A stretch of 56,342 nucleotides of DNA from a candidate division SR1 bacterium (GCA_026397395.1 JAPLUV010000013.1:1-56342), one strand, 5' to 3'; positions 33,646 through 47,600 are shown, counted from the first letter of the stretch. Notes: a model not told the origin generated them from the sequence alone. Numbers and translations are program-made.

Positions 33646-34732
33646 TTGCACAGCAATACGCACTACTCCAGGCTCGTTGCAAATTAAATCAGCCACTCCT
33701 CCCAGTAATATCGAGGATTTCTCCAATGAAATATAAACCAGGAACAGTTTTGACCTGAAAATATTTATCTAATGCCTGCAAACTTACTCCTCCTCACGTT
33801 ACCTTTGCTTCTTCCCATGATCTTAGCTGCTTCAAACTAAATTGAAGTTTTGTATCTCTTTCTAATGAAGGAAAAAATCTGAATATCTTTTTGCTGGTAT
33901 GCTCGAGATCCAAGTCCAGTTGTATTGTCACATCTTTCTTGTGTTCTGCAAGAAAACTAGCTGCTCGCAAGCTCGCATCGAATACCACAGGACCAGAAAG
34001 TCACCAATGAGTAAATAGTAATGGTCACGAAGCCGAGTAAATTATCTTTTTACCTTCCATTGTCTCCATACCACACAAAGCCGCACGCGGAGCGACAAAG
34101 CGAACGCCAAATTGCTCAGCAAGCTCATATCCCAATCCCGTCGCTCCGACTTGTGGATAACTTTTTCCTCCAGCTGCGACAACAAGATTTTTAGCGAAAA
34201 ATATTTCTTTATCGGTAATGATTTTAAACCTATATTCTTGTCATCCTCAAATCATTTGTCATTCTGAATGCAATGAAGAATCTAATTTACCTCAATTATA
34301 TCCTTCGTTTCACTCAGGATGACACGATACTTTTATAATGTTTTGCCCAAGAAAAAATTCTACTCCATTTTCTGTTGCAAGATCCACCAAAAGATCACGC
34401 AATTGCTTTGCCTTGCCACTTTTGAGCAATACTCTACCACGATCTTCAACTATCGTCTCTATACCATGAGAAGCCAAAAAATTAATCATATCTTGATTAC
34501 CAAAAGCATGAAATATTCCAGGTAATGCCTTAATATTCTCACCTACATAATCTCTGGATGGATTGAGATCATTATTCGTCACATTACATCTCTCTCCTCA
34601 CGATAATAATAATTTTGTTCATAGCTTATCTGCTTTATCAATAATACATATCTTTTTATCTTTAGGCAAAAAGACAGAAGCAAAGAGCCCTGCCGATCAT
34701 CAACCTAAGATAATAATATCGTAATACTGCAT
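33626..34732 (-). CDS. HI0933/YhiN-type flavoprotein
   Basis: The product is 368 residues. It starts MQYYDIIILGGGSAGLF, an FAD-binding Rossmann motif in which Gly11 and Gly12 are consecutive TGA codons, and continues with LLSGGERCNVTN. It closes with VTGGGVSLQALD, VPGLYFIGEILDITG and GGFNLQRAWSSAY, all diagnostic for this family of predicted NAD(P)/FAD oxidoreductases. A palindromic R2 element is translated inside (34239-34326), adding about 28 residues rich in Gly, Ser and His between two strands. The final residues come from a word repeat. It ends in TAG. Confidence 0.88.
34239..34326. repeat. R2 inverted repeat inside the flavoprotein gene
   Basis: TTGTCATCCTCAAATCATTTG and GTCATTCTGAATGCAATGAAG at one side and CACTCAGGATGACACG at the other. 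On the minus strand it is an uninterrupted frame (CHPEGNEGYNGGKLDSSLHS...), kept open by six TGA=Gly codons. Confidence 0.85.
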
Positions 34733-34745
34733 TATACCCTGCAAA

Positions 34746-35153
34746 TTAAAGCGTACAGTGTTTCAAAAATGCCACTACATTAGGACGAATATTCATTTTT
34801 TCAGCTTCTTCTTTAGTAACAAATTTTATTTCCTGACATTCTTCAGAAGGAGTAAAATTAAAATCTTTAACTTTGGTTTCATAGAATGGATGACCCAATC
34901 GCACATCGTGTTCAGGATTATAGGAAACAACAAAATATAATGGCGCTGAAGCTACCCAAGTAACTTCAAGTCAGGCCTCTTCTTTGACTTCTCTGATAAT
35001 ACTTTCTGTAATATCTTCACCAAACTCTAGCCCGCCTCCAGGAAAATCTCGTGAACCATTATCTTCTCTCATCAAGAGAAATTTTGTTTTTGTCTCATCA
35101 AAAATAAGTGCTTTCGTACTGACTCTATAAAAACATGGCCACATCTTGTCCAT
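34746..35153 (-). CDS. Nudix hydrolase
   Basis: The product is 135 residues. The Nudix box GGGLEFGEDITESIIREVKEEAG (about residues 39-61) is complete (shown here split: GGGLEFGED, then REVKEEAG); the invariant Gly after EEA is TGA. It hydrolyses nucleoside diphosphates linked to another group; the substrate is unknown. It sits 13 bp upstream of the flavoprotein start on the same strand. Confidence 0.88.
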
Positions 35154-35173
35154 AAAATAAAATTTAAAAATTA

Positions 35174-35262
35174 AAATTTATCGCGAGGAACGAGCTTTTA
35201 ACGACCGAAGGTCTTTTATCGCTGAGCGTCAGCGAAGCTTTTAACGCGACCCCGGCGAGCCG
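35174..35262. repeat. Degenerate word repeat (TTTATCGCGAGGAACGAGC family)
   Basis: Four imperfect units (TTATCGCGAGGAACGAGC, TTTTAACGACCGAAGGTC, TTTTATCGCTGAGCGTCAGC, TTTTAACGCGACCCCGGC) fill the gap between the Nudix gene and folD. Same family as 15237-15300 and 18359-18427, but each unit has a different core with inverted symmetry. Confidence 0.75.
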
Positions 35263-35269
35263 AGGGGAG

Positions 35270-36211
35270 CTACAATTTATAAGGTTTCAATACTTCAGCA
35301 TAACTTTGCAAAGTTAACACGTTCGCGAAAATGCAGGCTACCGTCAAAGGTCAGACACCACCAGGTACGGGCGTATACGCCGACACTTTGTCAGCAATTT
35401 CTTCTATTTTCACATCTCCGACAGGTTTTCCATCAATGTGTCCGTATCCAACATCCACAATAATTTGTGTTTGATCATCACGAATAAACGTGCTATCTAC
35501 CAAATGCACAGTACCAGTACAAGAGATAATATAATCTGAATATTTACAAATGGCTTTGATTTTTTTGATTGGAGTATCGATATTGCATGAATACACCGTT
35601 GATCCTCTCTTGATACATTCTAATGCAAGCGGTTTACCGACAATATTACTTTGTCAGATAATAGTGACTAGCTTACCACGTAGATCAGCAAGTTCATATT
35701 GTTCCAAAAGATATAAGACTGCTCTGGGCGTTGCAGGTACGAAATCTATCAGTCATATTTCTGATATTCACAAAATTACCCCACCCAATCCATCAACATC
35801 TTTTTCTGGAGTAATAGCAGCAACCATTTTTTCTTTGTATTCTTCAAATTGCTGAGGCAATGGCATCTGGATAAGAATCCCGACACAATCAGCGTCATAA
35901 TTAAGATAATCAATCAGCTCCATAACTTTGAAAATAGTATCATAAGTTTGATTGACATAGATCACAACATCTTCATCACTTTTGACCTGCGTCTTGTCAT
36001 ATTCAGGCAAATGATTTTGCCCAAAAACAACGACTGGCAATCCAACAAGTTCACCATATTTTTTCTTATTTTTGACATATATAGCTGATCATGGATTATC
36101 ACCAAGAAAAATAACCGCTACATAGGGGTTTTTACCAGCGAACACTGTTTTCACTTGCTCTGCTAGCTCTTGCTGAAAGCGAATGGAAATATCTTTTCAC
36201 GAAAGGATCAT
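35270..36211 (-). CDS. folD: Methylenetetrahydrofolate dehydrogenase/cyclohydrolase
   Basis: The product is 313 residues. Motifs appear in order: VIFLGDNPGSAIYVKNKKK, CVGILIQMPLPQQF, EKDVDGLGG, PATPRAVLYLL, IIGQSNIVGKPLA and YTPVPGGVGPLTVA. The first carries the catalytic Lys (KNKKK). It interconverts 5,10-methylene-THF and 10-formyl-THF, the formyl donor that Fmt uses. TGA codons encode Gly in DNPG, GLGGVILG and VGPLT-type positions. It ends in TAG. Confidence 0.95.
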
Positions 36212-36350
36212 AGATATATTTTTTAATCTATAAAAAACTAGCAAGAGTATAGGGAATCCCTACGTATTCTCAACAGATTTTAAAAGAAAATTCAATTTCT
36301 AGCTTGAAAAAAACAAGCCAAACAATAGCTTTTGAAGGAAACATTTAGTT

Positions 36351-37067
36351 ATGCTCAAAAAAATGTACGAGAAAGAAACATATATAGACAAACCAATTTG
36401 AAACAACGAATTTTCTTATAAACAAAGAATCTCCTTATGATCAGTAGGCAAGCTTTACATCCCGAGCCTCATCCAAGGAAACGTAACCGACCTCCAACAA
36501 GGTTCAGAAATATGTTTTGAAGAAGTTATAAACAAAAAATTAATATCTTGTACGGGACTAAAACATTTTTTACAGACCACCTATCATGGCATACCTGTCT
36601 ACATCGTTGATAATCACAATCACGCCTTCTCCTTTCGACTTACACAACACGTTAACCTTTTAACTCCTGAACCCGTTAGCCTAATCCACATTGATCAACA
36701 CACTGACATCAAAGAAAATAAGAATATTTTTTCAGTTGGAGAAGATATTGAAACATTTGTTAATGAAAAAACCAATGTCGGCAATTTCATCACTGTTGCA
36801 ATCAATTCATGAATAGTAAAAGACGTAATCCAAGTAAGAACAGATTATGCATTAAACGAACTCGTTAACCCGTTAACACGCAAACCCGAGAACCATATCC
36901 TAGACATCGATATCGATTTCCGAGTAGACAAAGAGATCACAGAAAATGATATACAAATAGTAAGAGAATTAATTACAAAGGCTGAGTTGGTAACGATTGC
37001 CACATCGCCTTACTTTATACAACAAGACAAGGCAATTGATATTATTAAACGTCTTTTATCTGAGTAA
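36351..37067 (+). CDS. UPF0489-like protein (tentative)
   Basis: The product is 238 residues. VYIVDNHNHAFSFRL, SLIHIDQHTDIKEN, NVGNFITVAINSG and NHILDIDIDFRVDK form a metal-site-like pattern (DxHxH, HxDxHxD, DxDxDF) typical of UPF0489/arginase-like folds. Two copies of the GTTAAC word repeat are translated in loops (QHVNLLTPEPVS and NELVNPLTRKPE). Three TGA codons are read as Gly. It ends 10 bp before a Nudix gene. The biochemical role is unknown. Confidence 0.65.
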
Positions 37068-37077
37068 AAAAATAATA

Positions 37078-37578
37078 ATGGATTTTCTTAGCATGTCCTA
37101 TGATGAAATAATTGCTTATTTCAGAAAAAAATTACCGCCATTTTCTGATAGCAGAATGGATTATAGCACAAGCAAAGAATGCTTTGTGTTGAATATTTGG
37201 ATTAGTTACAACAATAAGCTACTTCTTTTCAAAAGAAGCGATAAAGTAGCAGCATTCAGATGAAAACGAAATTGTATCTGATGATATATTGATGAAGAAA
37301 AAACTGCCGAACAAAAAGTAGCTGAAGAAATATATGAAGAGTTGGGGATTACAACAGAAGGAATAGCATCGATACACAAAGGGAAAATTCACATCATGGT
37401 AGATCCAGAAACAGGAAGATCACGAATAAATTATCCCGTCATAGTAACTTTAAAACAAGAACCAACCATTACATTGGATCGAGAAAATACAGAATACAAA
37501 TGGATCAATCCAGAAGAAATCAATTCTTTTGATACCTTACCAGAATTGGACAAAAGTTACGAATATGCACAGAAATAA
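37078..37578 (+). CDS. Nudix-domain protein
   Basis: The product is 166 residues. A Nudix-like box IGGYIDEEKTAEQK then VAEEIYEELGI lies at about residues 67-91; the usual Arg before Glu is replaced by Glu and the spacing is one residue longer, so activity may be altered. WINPEEINSFD is the common C-terminal Nudix segment. Two TGA codons (FRGKR, IGGYI). It follows the UPF0489-like gene closely. Confidence 0.75.
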
Positions 37579-37583
37579 ATAGT

Positions 37584-40500
37584 TTAGGCGGCGGGTGTTG
37601 TCGGTGGAACAGGTGTAGATGTAATAACATCTTCATCTTCATTTGCCTGTTTGATCTTAGCCCTGATAGCAAAAACTATAATAAGGAGGACAAAAATACC
37701 TACAGCAATACCAACAATTCGAAGAAGTATTTTTAGCCATGAAGTAGTAGATGGATTAGCTGTAGCCACAACAGTATTAACAATTTTAATACCAGAATTT
37801 GGACACGTCGTGCTAGCTATAGAATAAAAGTTCATAATCTTACAAACATTTGGCAAAATAATACCATCGATATCTATTGGATCTATCTGGTTTTCTTTGA
37901 CTGGTTGTCCAGCAACAGCTGCATTTTTTTGTATAAGATTTAATATAGACTGAAGGATCTCTTTTCTTTTATCTTGTTGAGTAGTGGTAGTTCCATCAGA
38001 TACTGCAGTTTCAAAGTTCGAAAACAAAGCATCTATATCCACTCTAAGGTTGACAGGTAATGCATCCAAAATATCAGCCTTGGCCTGTAAATACACATTA
38101 CCTCATTCAGCAGCTACAGTAGATTTATCTGATAAGCTACTAAAGACAGCATCTAAAGTTGCCTTTTGTGTACCATTCAAAGTGATAGTATTTTTACTTT
38201 GATAATCTTTGACCGCTACAAGATTTGATTTGGTAGCTATTTTGTCTATGAGATTATCTCTCAACTGAGAAAGCAACATATTGAAGTTAGCATCAGAACC
38301 CGTACCCACAGGCAAGCTACCAATAAGTGTATCCAATTGTTTGTATGTAGTCAGCGTAGCTGCGTCCATCTGTGATTCAAAATCCAGGAAAGAGACAGTA
38401 AAATCTTTGGAGACAAGTTGATTATTGCTATTAGTATAATAGATTCTACCATGAGTTGATTGAAACTTTGGTTCATAGGTTTGGAGATGTAATGCATTAC
38501 AATCAAAATCATGATCTCACTCGACATTACCGTCTCCATTACTATCTACAGACAAATCAGCATCTACATAACAAGCAGCTGAAGAATTAGATAATACGTA
38601 AAACAAGATACTATTATTAAGATTTTTACCCACAAAAAATTCAGTTCATTGAGAAGAAGCAGAAGCTTGAGGAATAGATAAGATATGAACATCCGAAATG
38701 GTATCTCCTGTAGTCAAGGTTAATGCCCATTTTTTGTTGGCTATATTTGCATTGGAATCTGTCACATCCAAAGAGATATAATATTTATCATAGCTTGGAT
38801 ACACAGCAGAAAACATAAATCCTGTTGTCTGAATATATCATGTCTGAGCAGTACATTCTTTGAGATTAAGACAGACCGATTTACTAACAATATCTCCAAT
38901 ACTTACATCTCTAAAAATAGCTAATTTTCCAAAGGAATCTGACAAAAGCATTGGTTTGAGTCAATTTTTGACAACAACAGTGCCTCCGTTACCTACTCCT
39001 TTATATCATCTATAAATAACTGCTGCTCTTGGCTTATAGCCAAATTCATTAGGCTTGGTGTACACATATTTTACACGATCAGATTTAGTCGTCATATCTC
39101 GTGTTCCATCGCCATCAAAATCATATTGAATAGTTCTCTCTTGGATGAAATCAGGTCTATCAGAAATAATTTTGGAGATCACATCAAATTCCACTTCATC
39201 TCATATATTAACCGTAGATTGACTAGACTTCAAGGTAACAAGCGGAATATCTGGTCTCGTAACATCTGGAGGAAAGAAGACTATTGGTCCATTACCAACG
39301 ATATCTTCATTACTTTGTTTTCCATCATCATTATCATACATAATCACACCAAAGAGGAATTCTCCTGGCACTCTAGGAAGTGAGAAGAAAGCATAAGGAA
39401 TAGTTCCAGGAGTGATCTTCGTTTCTAGATATCTTGTAGGATCATCTTTGTAGGTATAATACCATTTGTAGTAAGAAATAAATCCATCAGAATCGCTAGG
39501 ATTCACCGCAGACACTTTTACAATCAAAGGATCGAAGGTATCATTAAAAATATCTTTTACATTATTTTCATTAAATCATACACCTACTTCATTGCCATAC
39601 TGAGGAAAGGCAAGGATGACATTATCCAAGACAGGAAGTGCATTTACCACTTTAAATCGGATTCTAATCTTATCGTCCTTACTAATAGCAGTATCTTCTA
39701 CGGTAAGATCGACATAATTACATCACAACTCATTAAATTTATATGCAAAAGTTTTGGATTTGTAAATATCCGCATCTTTGGGTTGATAATAAAATTGAAG
39801 ATCTGATTGTTGTCACTTAGTATTTACTGAAACACTAGGATCTATAGTGATATCTTGATATCTATCGATTTGGAAAGCAGGATAGGTAAGTTGATTCCCA
39901 CCGACGGTTTGGAGACAGGTTTCGTTTTGAGTCAGAATATTACTTTTTTTATCCAAGACGACATATCATCAAACAGGGTTTTCTTTCTCTCAGATAAAGG
40001 CCATTTTAGTCACTTCATTCGTCATTCCATCAGCACCACTCACCTTGAGAATAACTTTATATACACCAGATTTTTTATAGGTATGACTAATTTTATCTGT
40101 TTGAATCGTTCTCGTATCTCCATCTCAGAAATCTCGAATATAATTGATAATAGATTGATTAGATTTTACCACAAAATTAACCGGGTTCCCTCGTTGTGTT
40201 GCCACAGGGACAGCATAAATCTCAGGTCTCAAGGTAGATTTCACTTCTATATCTTTGGATATTTCTGCTTGTTTTCCAAATTGATCCTTAGCAACTAATT
40301 TGATAGTATGGACACCTATAGCATCAAATTGTACTTTCACTTTCTCATTATTATTTTCTGTGCTAACTAACTTTGCCTTCCCAGAATCTCCCAAAAACCA
40401 TTCATAGGTAAGTTTATCAAATCCATTTGTTTGATCAACATCTGAACTTACTGATGCATCAAAAACAAATTCTGACGGATCTTTCCACGTATTACTTGCT

Positions 40501-41834
40501 ACATTGGTAAATTGTGGAATCGGATCACTCGACTCGACGAAGACTTGAACACTATCTACATTTGTTTGCCCAAGTTGATCTTGGACAGTTAACTTAATGG
40601 TATACGCTCCAGGCTTTTTGAAATTTTGTTTGATAGATTGACCTTGATAGGTCTCCATCTTATTTCCTTCTTGATCATAGACATCCCAGGTATAGAGCTT
40701 AAGTGAAGAGACAATAGAATATGATGCTGTTGCATCAAATCCAAAGGTAGTAGAGGTTGTTCATTTATTTGGGATTTGTTTGATAATAGCTACAGGATCA
40801 GAAACAATAAGATGATAGGTCTCGGAAACCGTATTGCCTTCATTATCTTTGGTAGTAAGAATTAATTTATATTCTCCTTGTCCCGGCATCACCACTCTAA
40901 TAATGTCTGGCTTACCATCACCATCCTTGGAGAAAACAAATCCATCTTTGCTCGTCAGTGATCGATTATGCGTCAATAATTGTCTTCCTCACATAGGCAC
41001 GGTTGCACTACCATCAAAGACAACTCACTTCTCTGCCTCTTGGATAGATATTTTGGTATTGATGTCTTTATTCATTTTTTGACTATTTGCATAGACGGCA
41101 ATATTAGCGGTCTTTGGTGTTACATCCACCGTAAGTGTTTTTTCTCCATCAAAAATGCCATCAGTTGTTTTATTGGAACTTCTGACAGTCAGGTGAACAA
41201 GGTAACTTCATGCATTAGCAAAAGTAGCATTAACGACTGGTCATACACCGATAGCTTTATCTTGACCATCTATATCTCTATAATATCGAAAATAATTATT
41301 GGAAGGAATCGTATCATTAGAAGGATCGGTACTTGCTCTTGCATCTAAGGTAACAACGAGCGGAGCTGGGCCACTCTGAGGAGAAAATTTTGCATTTGCT
41401 ACGACGGTATATTTAGTATTAATTTGTTTGAGGATATCACTAAGTGGTTTATAACACGTTGTAAGGAAAGCGCTTAATTTATTTTGATAATCAACACTCG
41501 TATACGTAGTCAATCCTTGAGAAAGCGTTAAACATTGTTGATACGTTACTTGAAAGGTATATTGTTGAGGAAGCTTGGGAAAGATAGTTTGGAAACTTGC
41601 ATTGAGCTGAGTGAATTTAGCCTGAGGTACTTGTGTCCCAATCTTGCTATCTGCATCTATTTCAATCAAAACAGAATTCATGGTATTTCGATCTGCTGTG
41701 ATTTCGTAATTTGCAATATATTCGTTGGAAACGGTTGCGTGACTGGAGTTGAACAGACAAAACAAACCAACCAAGGAAACTACCATCAGCAAAACCTTTA
41801 TTATCCATGTCCTTTTGGCAACATACTTTTTCAT
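37584..41834 (-). CDS. Large PKD-repeat surface protein
   Basis: The product is 1416 residues in one frame (no TAA/TAG; many TGA=Gly). A signal sequence (KVLLMVVSLVGLFCLF, ~14-30) precedes an N-terminal helical region and a series of PKD/Ig-like domains: FSPQSGPAPLVVTLDARAST (~150), FGFDATASYS, EFVFDASVSSD, and IRDFGDGDTRTIQTDKISHTY, the clearest PKD signature. Further beta-rich parts hold DFDGDGTRD and DSNGDGNVEGDHDFDCNA, which look like calcium-binding loops. Near the C-terminus come ~250 helical residues, a membrane helix (IVGIAVGIFVLLIIVFAI) and a short acidic cytosolic tail. The protein is thus anchored at its C-terminus and exposed outside, probably for adhesion. Confidence 0.85.
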
Positions 41835-42015
41835 AGAAAGAAGAAGAAAATTAAAATATGGAGAACAATTATATATTACATTTTCGATAAAAAAACAACA
41901 TACGCAATGTATACCCATGTTGATACTATTTGCAAAAATAAATGCAAGTAAAACTTTCACAAAAAGCCAATTGAAAAAGCAAAGAAAAAAAGTAAATTCC
42001 ATACAACACGTATTG

Positions 42016-42073
42016 TGTCATTCTGAGTGAAACGAAGAATATAATTATATCCTTCACTCTGTTCAGGATGACA
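42016..42073. repeat. Inverted repeat R2, intergenic copy
   Basis: TGTCATTCTGAGTGAAACGA and TCACTCTGTTCAGGATGACA bracket a short centre (AGAATATAATTATATCCT). The promoter region of the FKBP lipoprotein gene lies next to it. Confidence 0.85.
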
Positions 42074-42100
42074 AACAATTTTATCCTTTCTATCAAATCT

Positions 42101-42754
42101 ATGAAAAAACTTATATTATTAGCTTCTGGACTGGTGATAACTACACTTGTAGTCGGCTGTGGAAAAACAGAAACACCATCGGCAGAAACTCAATCAACAC
42201 AACAAGCTACCGTTTTACCTTCTTATTCATGAACAATGTGTGCAAACGCCATCAAAGATTATTTAGCCAAAGCTGATACCAAAGGTAAAGCTGGCAAAAA
42301 AGTAGAAAAAGGACATCAAATTGTTGTTCACTATATCGGAAGATTAGATGAAGAAACAGTATTTGATACGAGCATAGAAGAAATTGCTAAAGCTTGTGGA
42401 AAATATAATGCACAGAGAAACTACAACGAAGGACTCGCATTCCAAGTCGGAGCTGGTCAGATGATCGCAGGATTTGATAAAGCTGTCGAAGGAATGAGTA
42501 TCGGACAAACCAAAACCGTTCACATAGAAGCTAGTGATGCATACGGAGAACGAAGCGACAAAAATTTGGTGAAAGTACCACGCGAACAAATTCCTGATGC
42601 AGATAAATTAGAAAAAGGAATGAAAGTATATGCATCTACAGGGCAACCATTTACGGTCTATGCAGTAGATAGCAAAGAGATTACGCTTGATGCTAATCCA
42701 GAACTTGCAGGCAAGAAGCTAATTTTTGACATCACCGTTACAGATATTAAGTAG
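42101..42754 (+). CDS. FKBP-type peptidyl-prolyl isomerase lipoprotein
   Basis: The product is 217 residues. MKKLILLASGLVITTLVVGC gives a lipobox (VVGC, Cys20). After a Ser/Thr/Gln linker the FKBP domain shows VVHYIGRLDEETVFDTS, FQVGAGQMIAGFDKAVEGM and an insert-in-flap segment (AYGERSDKNLVKVPREQIP) as in SlyD-like enzymes. It probably folds exported proteins, such as the large surface proteins on either side. One TGA (YSGTM). A terminator follows. Confidence 0.93.
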
Positions 42755-42767
42755 GAAATCATACAAA

Positions 42768-42806
42768 TAAAAAAAGCCAATCCTGTAAATTCAGCGATTG
42801 GTTTTT
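42768..42806 (+). terminator. Rho-independent terminator
   Basis: AAAAAAGCCAATC pairs with GATTGGTTTTTT around a 13-nt loop, just after the FKBP gene. Confidence 0.85.
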
Positions 42807-42837
42807 TCATTTTCCATTTTTCATTTTCCATGTTCCA

Positions 42838-43995
<1,158 letters not shown>

Positions 43996-44041
43996 AAAGT
44001 TTCAAAAAAATAAAAAAAAACTTTATACTTTCTATTTTCTA

Positions 44042-44079
44042 CCTGCCTACCGGTTTACCAGCCGTGGATGGCAGGCAGG
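44042..44079. repeat. Palindromic repeat R1, long form (inverted copy)
   Basis: CCTGCCTACCGGTTTACCAG followed by CCGTGGATGGCAGGCAGG is the reverse complement of 6539-6577 with almost no change. Confidence 0.85.
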
Positions 44080-44686
44080 CTTTATACTCACTTCTATATA
44101 TAAGGATTTCCTAGAAATTTGAAAGATAAAGAAAAAAATAATGTAATTACATTATTATTCACTTTTTCAAAAAAAATTATTTTTTTTCTCATTCGAAAAA
44201 GAAGAAATATTTTACAACAATATGAATTTTTGTAAAGCCGAAATGTAATATGACATAGACAAGACAACTGTCTACATCTCCGACTGTCAAAATAAAAAAA
44301 ATATGCGAGACAGGCCGATTTTTTTAGCAGTTCTTGTCTACGTTGACAGAGGCGAAAAAAAATTACGCTTTTTGTCTATTTTTGATGTCCTTGAAAAGAT
44401 ATCGAGAATGTGCATAAAAAGTAGCGTTTCGACAAGATTTTTTTCTAATTTTGGAGGAAATATTGCTTGCCCATATTGAGCGGGAATAAACCCATGAAAA
44501 GCAAGAGCAGAAGCTGGATAAAAATAGCTATATCATTACAGGCGATTATTAGCAAATAAATAATCTCATCTATCGATTTTGTCAATTAATTATGGCTCGA
44601 TTTAGGCCGATTTCTTGCCTCAAAAAGTGCTTATGAATATAATTGAGAAGTAATAAATCACTACTATTTAGATTGGGGAAATATCT
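44080..44686. other. Long non-coding leader region of the giant surface gene
   Basis: No gene was found in about 600 bp. It contains a perfect 20-bp palindrome AATAATGTAATTACATTATT (44137-44156), a run of A/T tracts, and several GTCTAC/GTAGAC and TGTC/GACA words around 44255-44400 that could pair. It may regulate the giant gene or hold an unrecognised RNA. Confidence 0.5.
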
Positions 44687-47600
44687 ATGCGAAAACGTGT
44701 TCATACACACATCACATCATGGATCCAGAACATCAATCTGGAACTGGTAAAATCACATATTTTATCATATTTTTCGTTTCATAAAATTTCACATCATATC
44801 ACGAGAGCACACCAACATATCAAGAAACACCACAAGAAGTACCTTCTGGGCTCACTTGGAGGATTTGCAATAATCAAGATGATGGTCATTTTTGTTGGAT
44901 CGGTAAGTGTATTACTCTATAGTAGAAGTTTTGCCACGTTTGATGCTACAAAAGTATGTGCCGATGTCACAGCAGTCTCTATTAGAGAATGCGAAGCATT
45001 ACTTAATCTCTATAACAATACTGATGGAGATAAGTGGTGAGATAGTTCAAATTGGTGAGATATTGCAAATATTTGCAAAAATCGACAGGGAGTAACCTGT
45101 ACTGATGGGAAAGTAACAAAGATAGACCTCTCATCCAACCTCCTCTCAGGAAAAGCCGACTTCTCATGATTACCTAGATTAACAGAAATAAATGTAGATG
45201 ATAATCTACTCACGAGTATCAATGTTTCCAAACTTACTAATCTTGGGTCACTTATTGTAAGCAACAATACACTCACGAGTATCAATGTTTCTGATCTAAT
45301 AAATTTAAACGCACTAAATATAGAAAACAATAAAATCACCACGATAGATATTGGGGGATTACATAAGCTAGATTGATTTTATGCAAGTAACAATCTTCTT
45401 AGCAAACTTCCAGAATCAACTCTTGAAGACGAAAACTTATGAAAAGGCAAAATAATAACATTAAATAACAACTGTCGAGATGCTTGATCTATGAGTTCTT
45501 ATCTTCTTACTTTCTTAGACGAAATAACTGACGGTGAACGAGAAATATCTATTAGCAACTCCTGTCCTGCCACCACACTCTGTCAATCAATCACCGATGT
45601 TCCAAAATCAGAATGTGAAGTACTAGCAAACCTCTACAAAAGTACGAACGGAGATGAATGGAAATCAACAGAAGCCCGATTTAAAAATACTACCGTTGGG
45701 AAACGATATGGTATCACCGTAGACGGTAAAGAAGAACAACATGTGACAGCAATTGATTTACATGGGAACTGACTTGTATGAACAGCAAGTTTTGTTGGAT
45801 TACCAAATGTAATAAGCCTCCTTCTATGAAAAAATCAAATTACGAGCATAGATGTTTCTGATTTAACAAACTTAGAAACACTTTCTATAGGATGAAATTT
45901 ACTCTCAACGATCGATGTTTCTACACTAACGAACTTAACAACACTAGAAGCTGGATCTAATAATCTTTCTACAGTTGATGTTTCTAAAAATACTAGTCTA
46001 GTAAATCTCGATCTCAGAGACAACAAAATTTCTTCATTTGATAGTAAACATCTAGACAATCTCAGTACCCTTTATCTCAATAGTAATCAGTTTTCTACTA
46101 TTGATATCAATCCATACACAAACTTAACAGAGCTTGATATTAGTGACAACCAAATCACTTCACTGAGTAATAATGACTTTAGCTCACTTACGAGTTTATC
46201 CTCACTCAATATTTCACCTTCATGCAATACCAATGGAACTGAATACATTACGTATCAATGATGAACGGCAAGCACAGATAGTGATAATTGTGTAGCTCCA
46301 TCCAGTACAGATGTTGCTGACTTTACAGGAGAACTAGAAACAAAATGATATACACGAGATGGGACATACAATGCATATGTAGGATGACGTCCAATTAGCT
46401 TCAATAATCCCAGCGCAAGCAATGAAATACTAGCACCACTTCTTATGACATCATCAGATGACATTCCTGCAGCAATTCTGTATCAAGACGGAACAACTAT
46501 CACACAAAATTGAGATGATTTTACAGACACCTTATATAATCCTACCCTATATCATACAGGAAATGTTCCAGGGATAGACAATGCTACTACACTTATGAAA
46601 TTTGGAAATCTTACCAAGAGAATAGATTTCAGTCAGGATGTTACCATCATTATGCCAGCACCTGGTAAGGCTATTGATGAAGAGGTTAATATTTATAGTT
46701 CTGATGCAGAGAATATTTTCACTACGCAAGATCCAGAATGGCATTTCGAAGCCACAATCAAAGTAAAAGACATAAATGGAGAACCATATGTTCAGTTTAC
46801 TACTAATCATGCAAGTCGATGGACAATTGGAGACCCAACATTTTGTAATTCCGTTACCGATGTCCCATGGGATGAATGTAATGCACTCATTAGTCTCTAC
46901 AACACAGCAGGAGGTACTGAATGGTTCGACACAGGATATCGATGAACTACGACTGTGGGTAATCGATACGGTATCACGGTTGATGGATGACATGTTACAG
47001 AAGTAAATCTATCTTCAAATAATCTCTCTGGTGTCATCCCAAAGGAAATAAATGGACTCATAGATCTAACATATCTAGATCTTCACGACAACAAGATTAC
47101 TGCAATAAGAGATGGAACGTTCAACACATTGAATAAAATTAACTACTTAGACCTTTCTACTAATCGATTGAGTAAACTTCCAGAATCTACTCTATGACTA
47201 GCAAATCTCACAACAGTAAATTTAGATAGCAACTGTCGATACGGTCCTGCAATGAGTGTTAATTTACTCGATTTCATCACAAACATTGCAGACAATGGTG
47301 ATTGGCTAAACTCAACAAGTCTCTCTTGTCCAGCAGCGGCATTCTGTCAATACATCGTAGACGTACCGCAAAGTGAATGTGAGGCACTAGTGAATACCTA
47401 CTATACAGCAAATGGAAATGGTCGGCTATATAAGACAAATCGATTAAAGTCCAACAAGGTGCACGATTGGTATGGTATCACCACCTATTTATGACATATT
47501 ATAGAAGTTGATTTACACAATAATCTCCTCTCTTGATCAACAAATTTTTCTAACCTAAGTAGATTAGATTATCTCGACCTAGCAAAAAATACCATTACAG

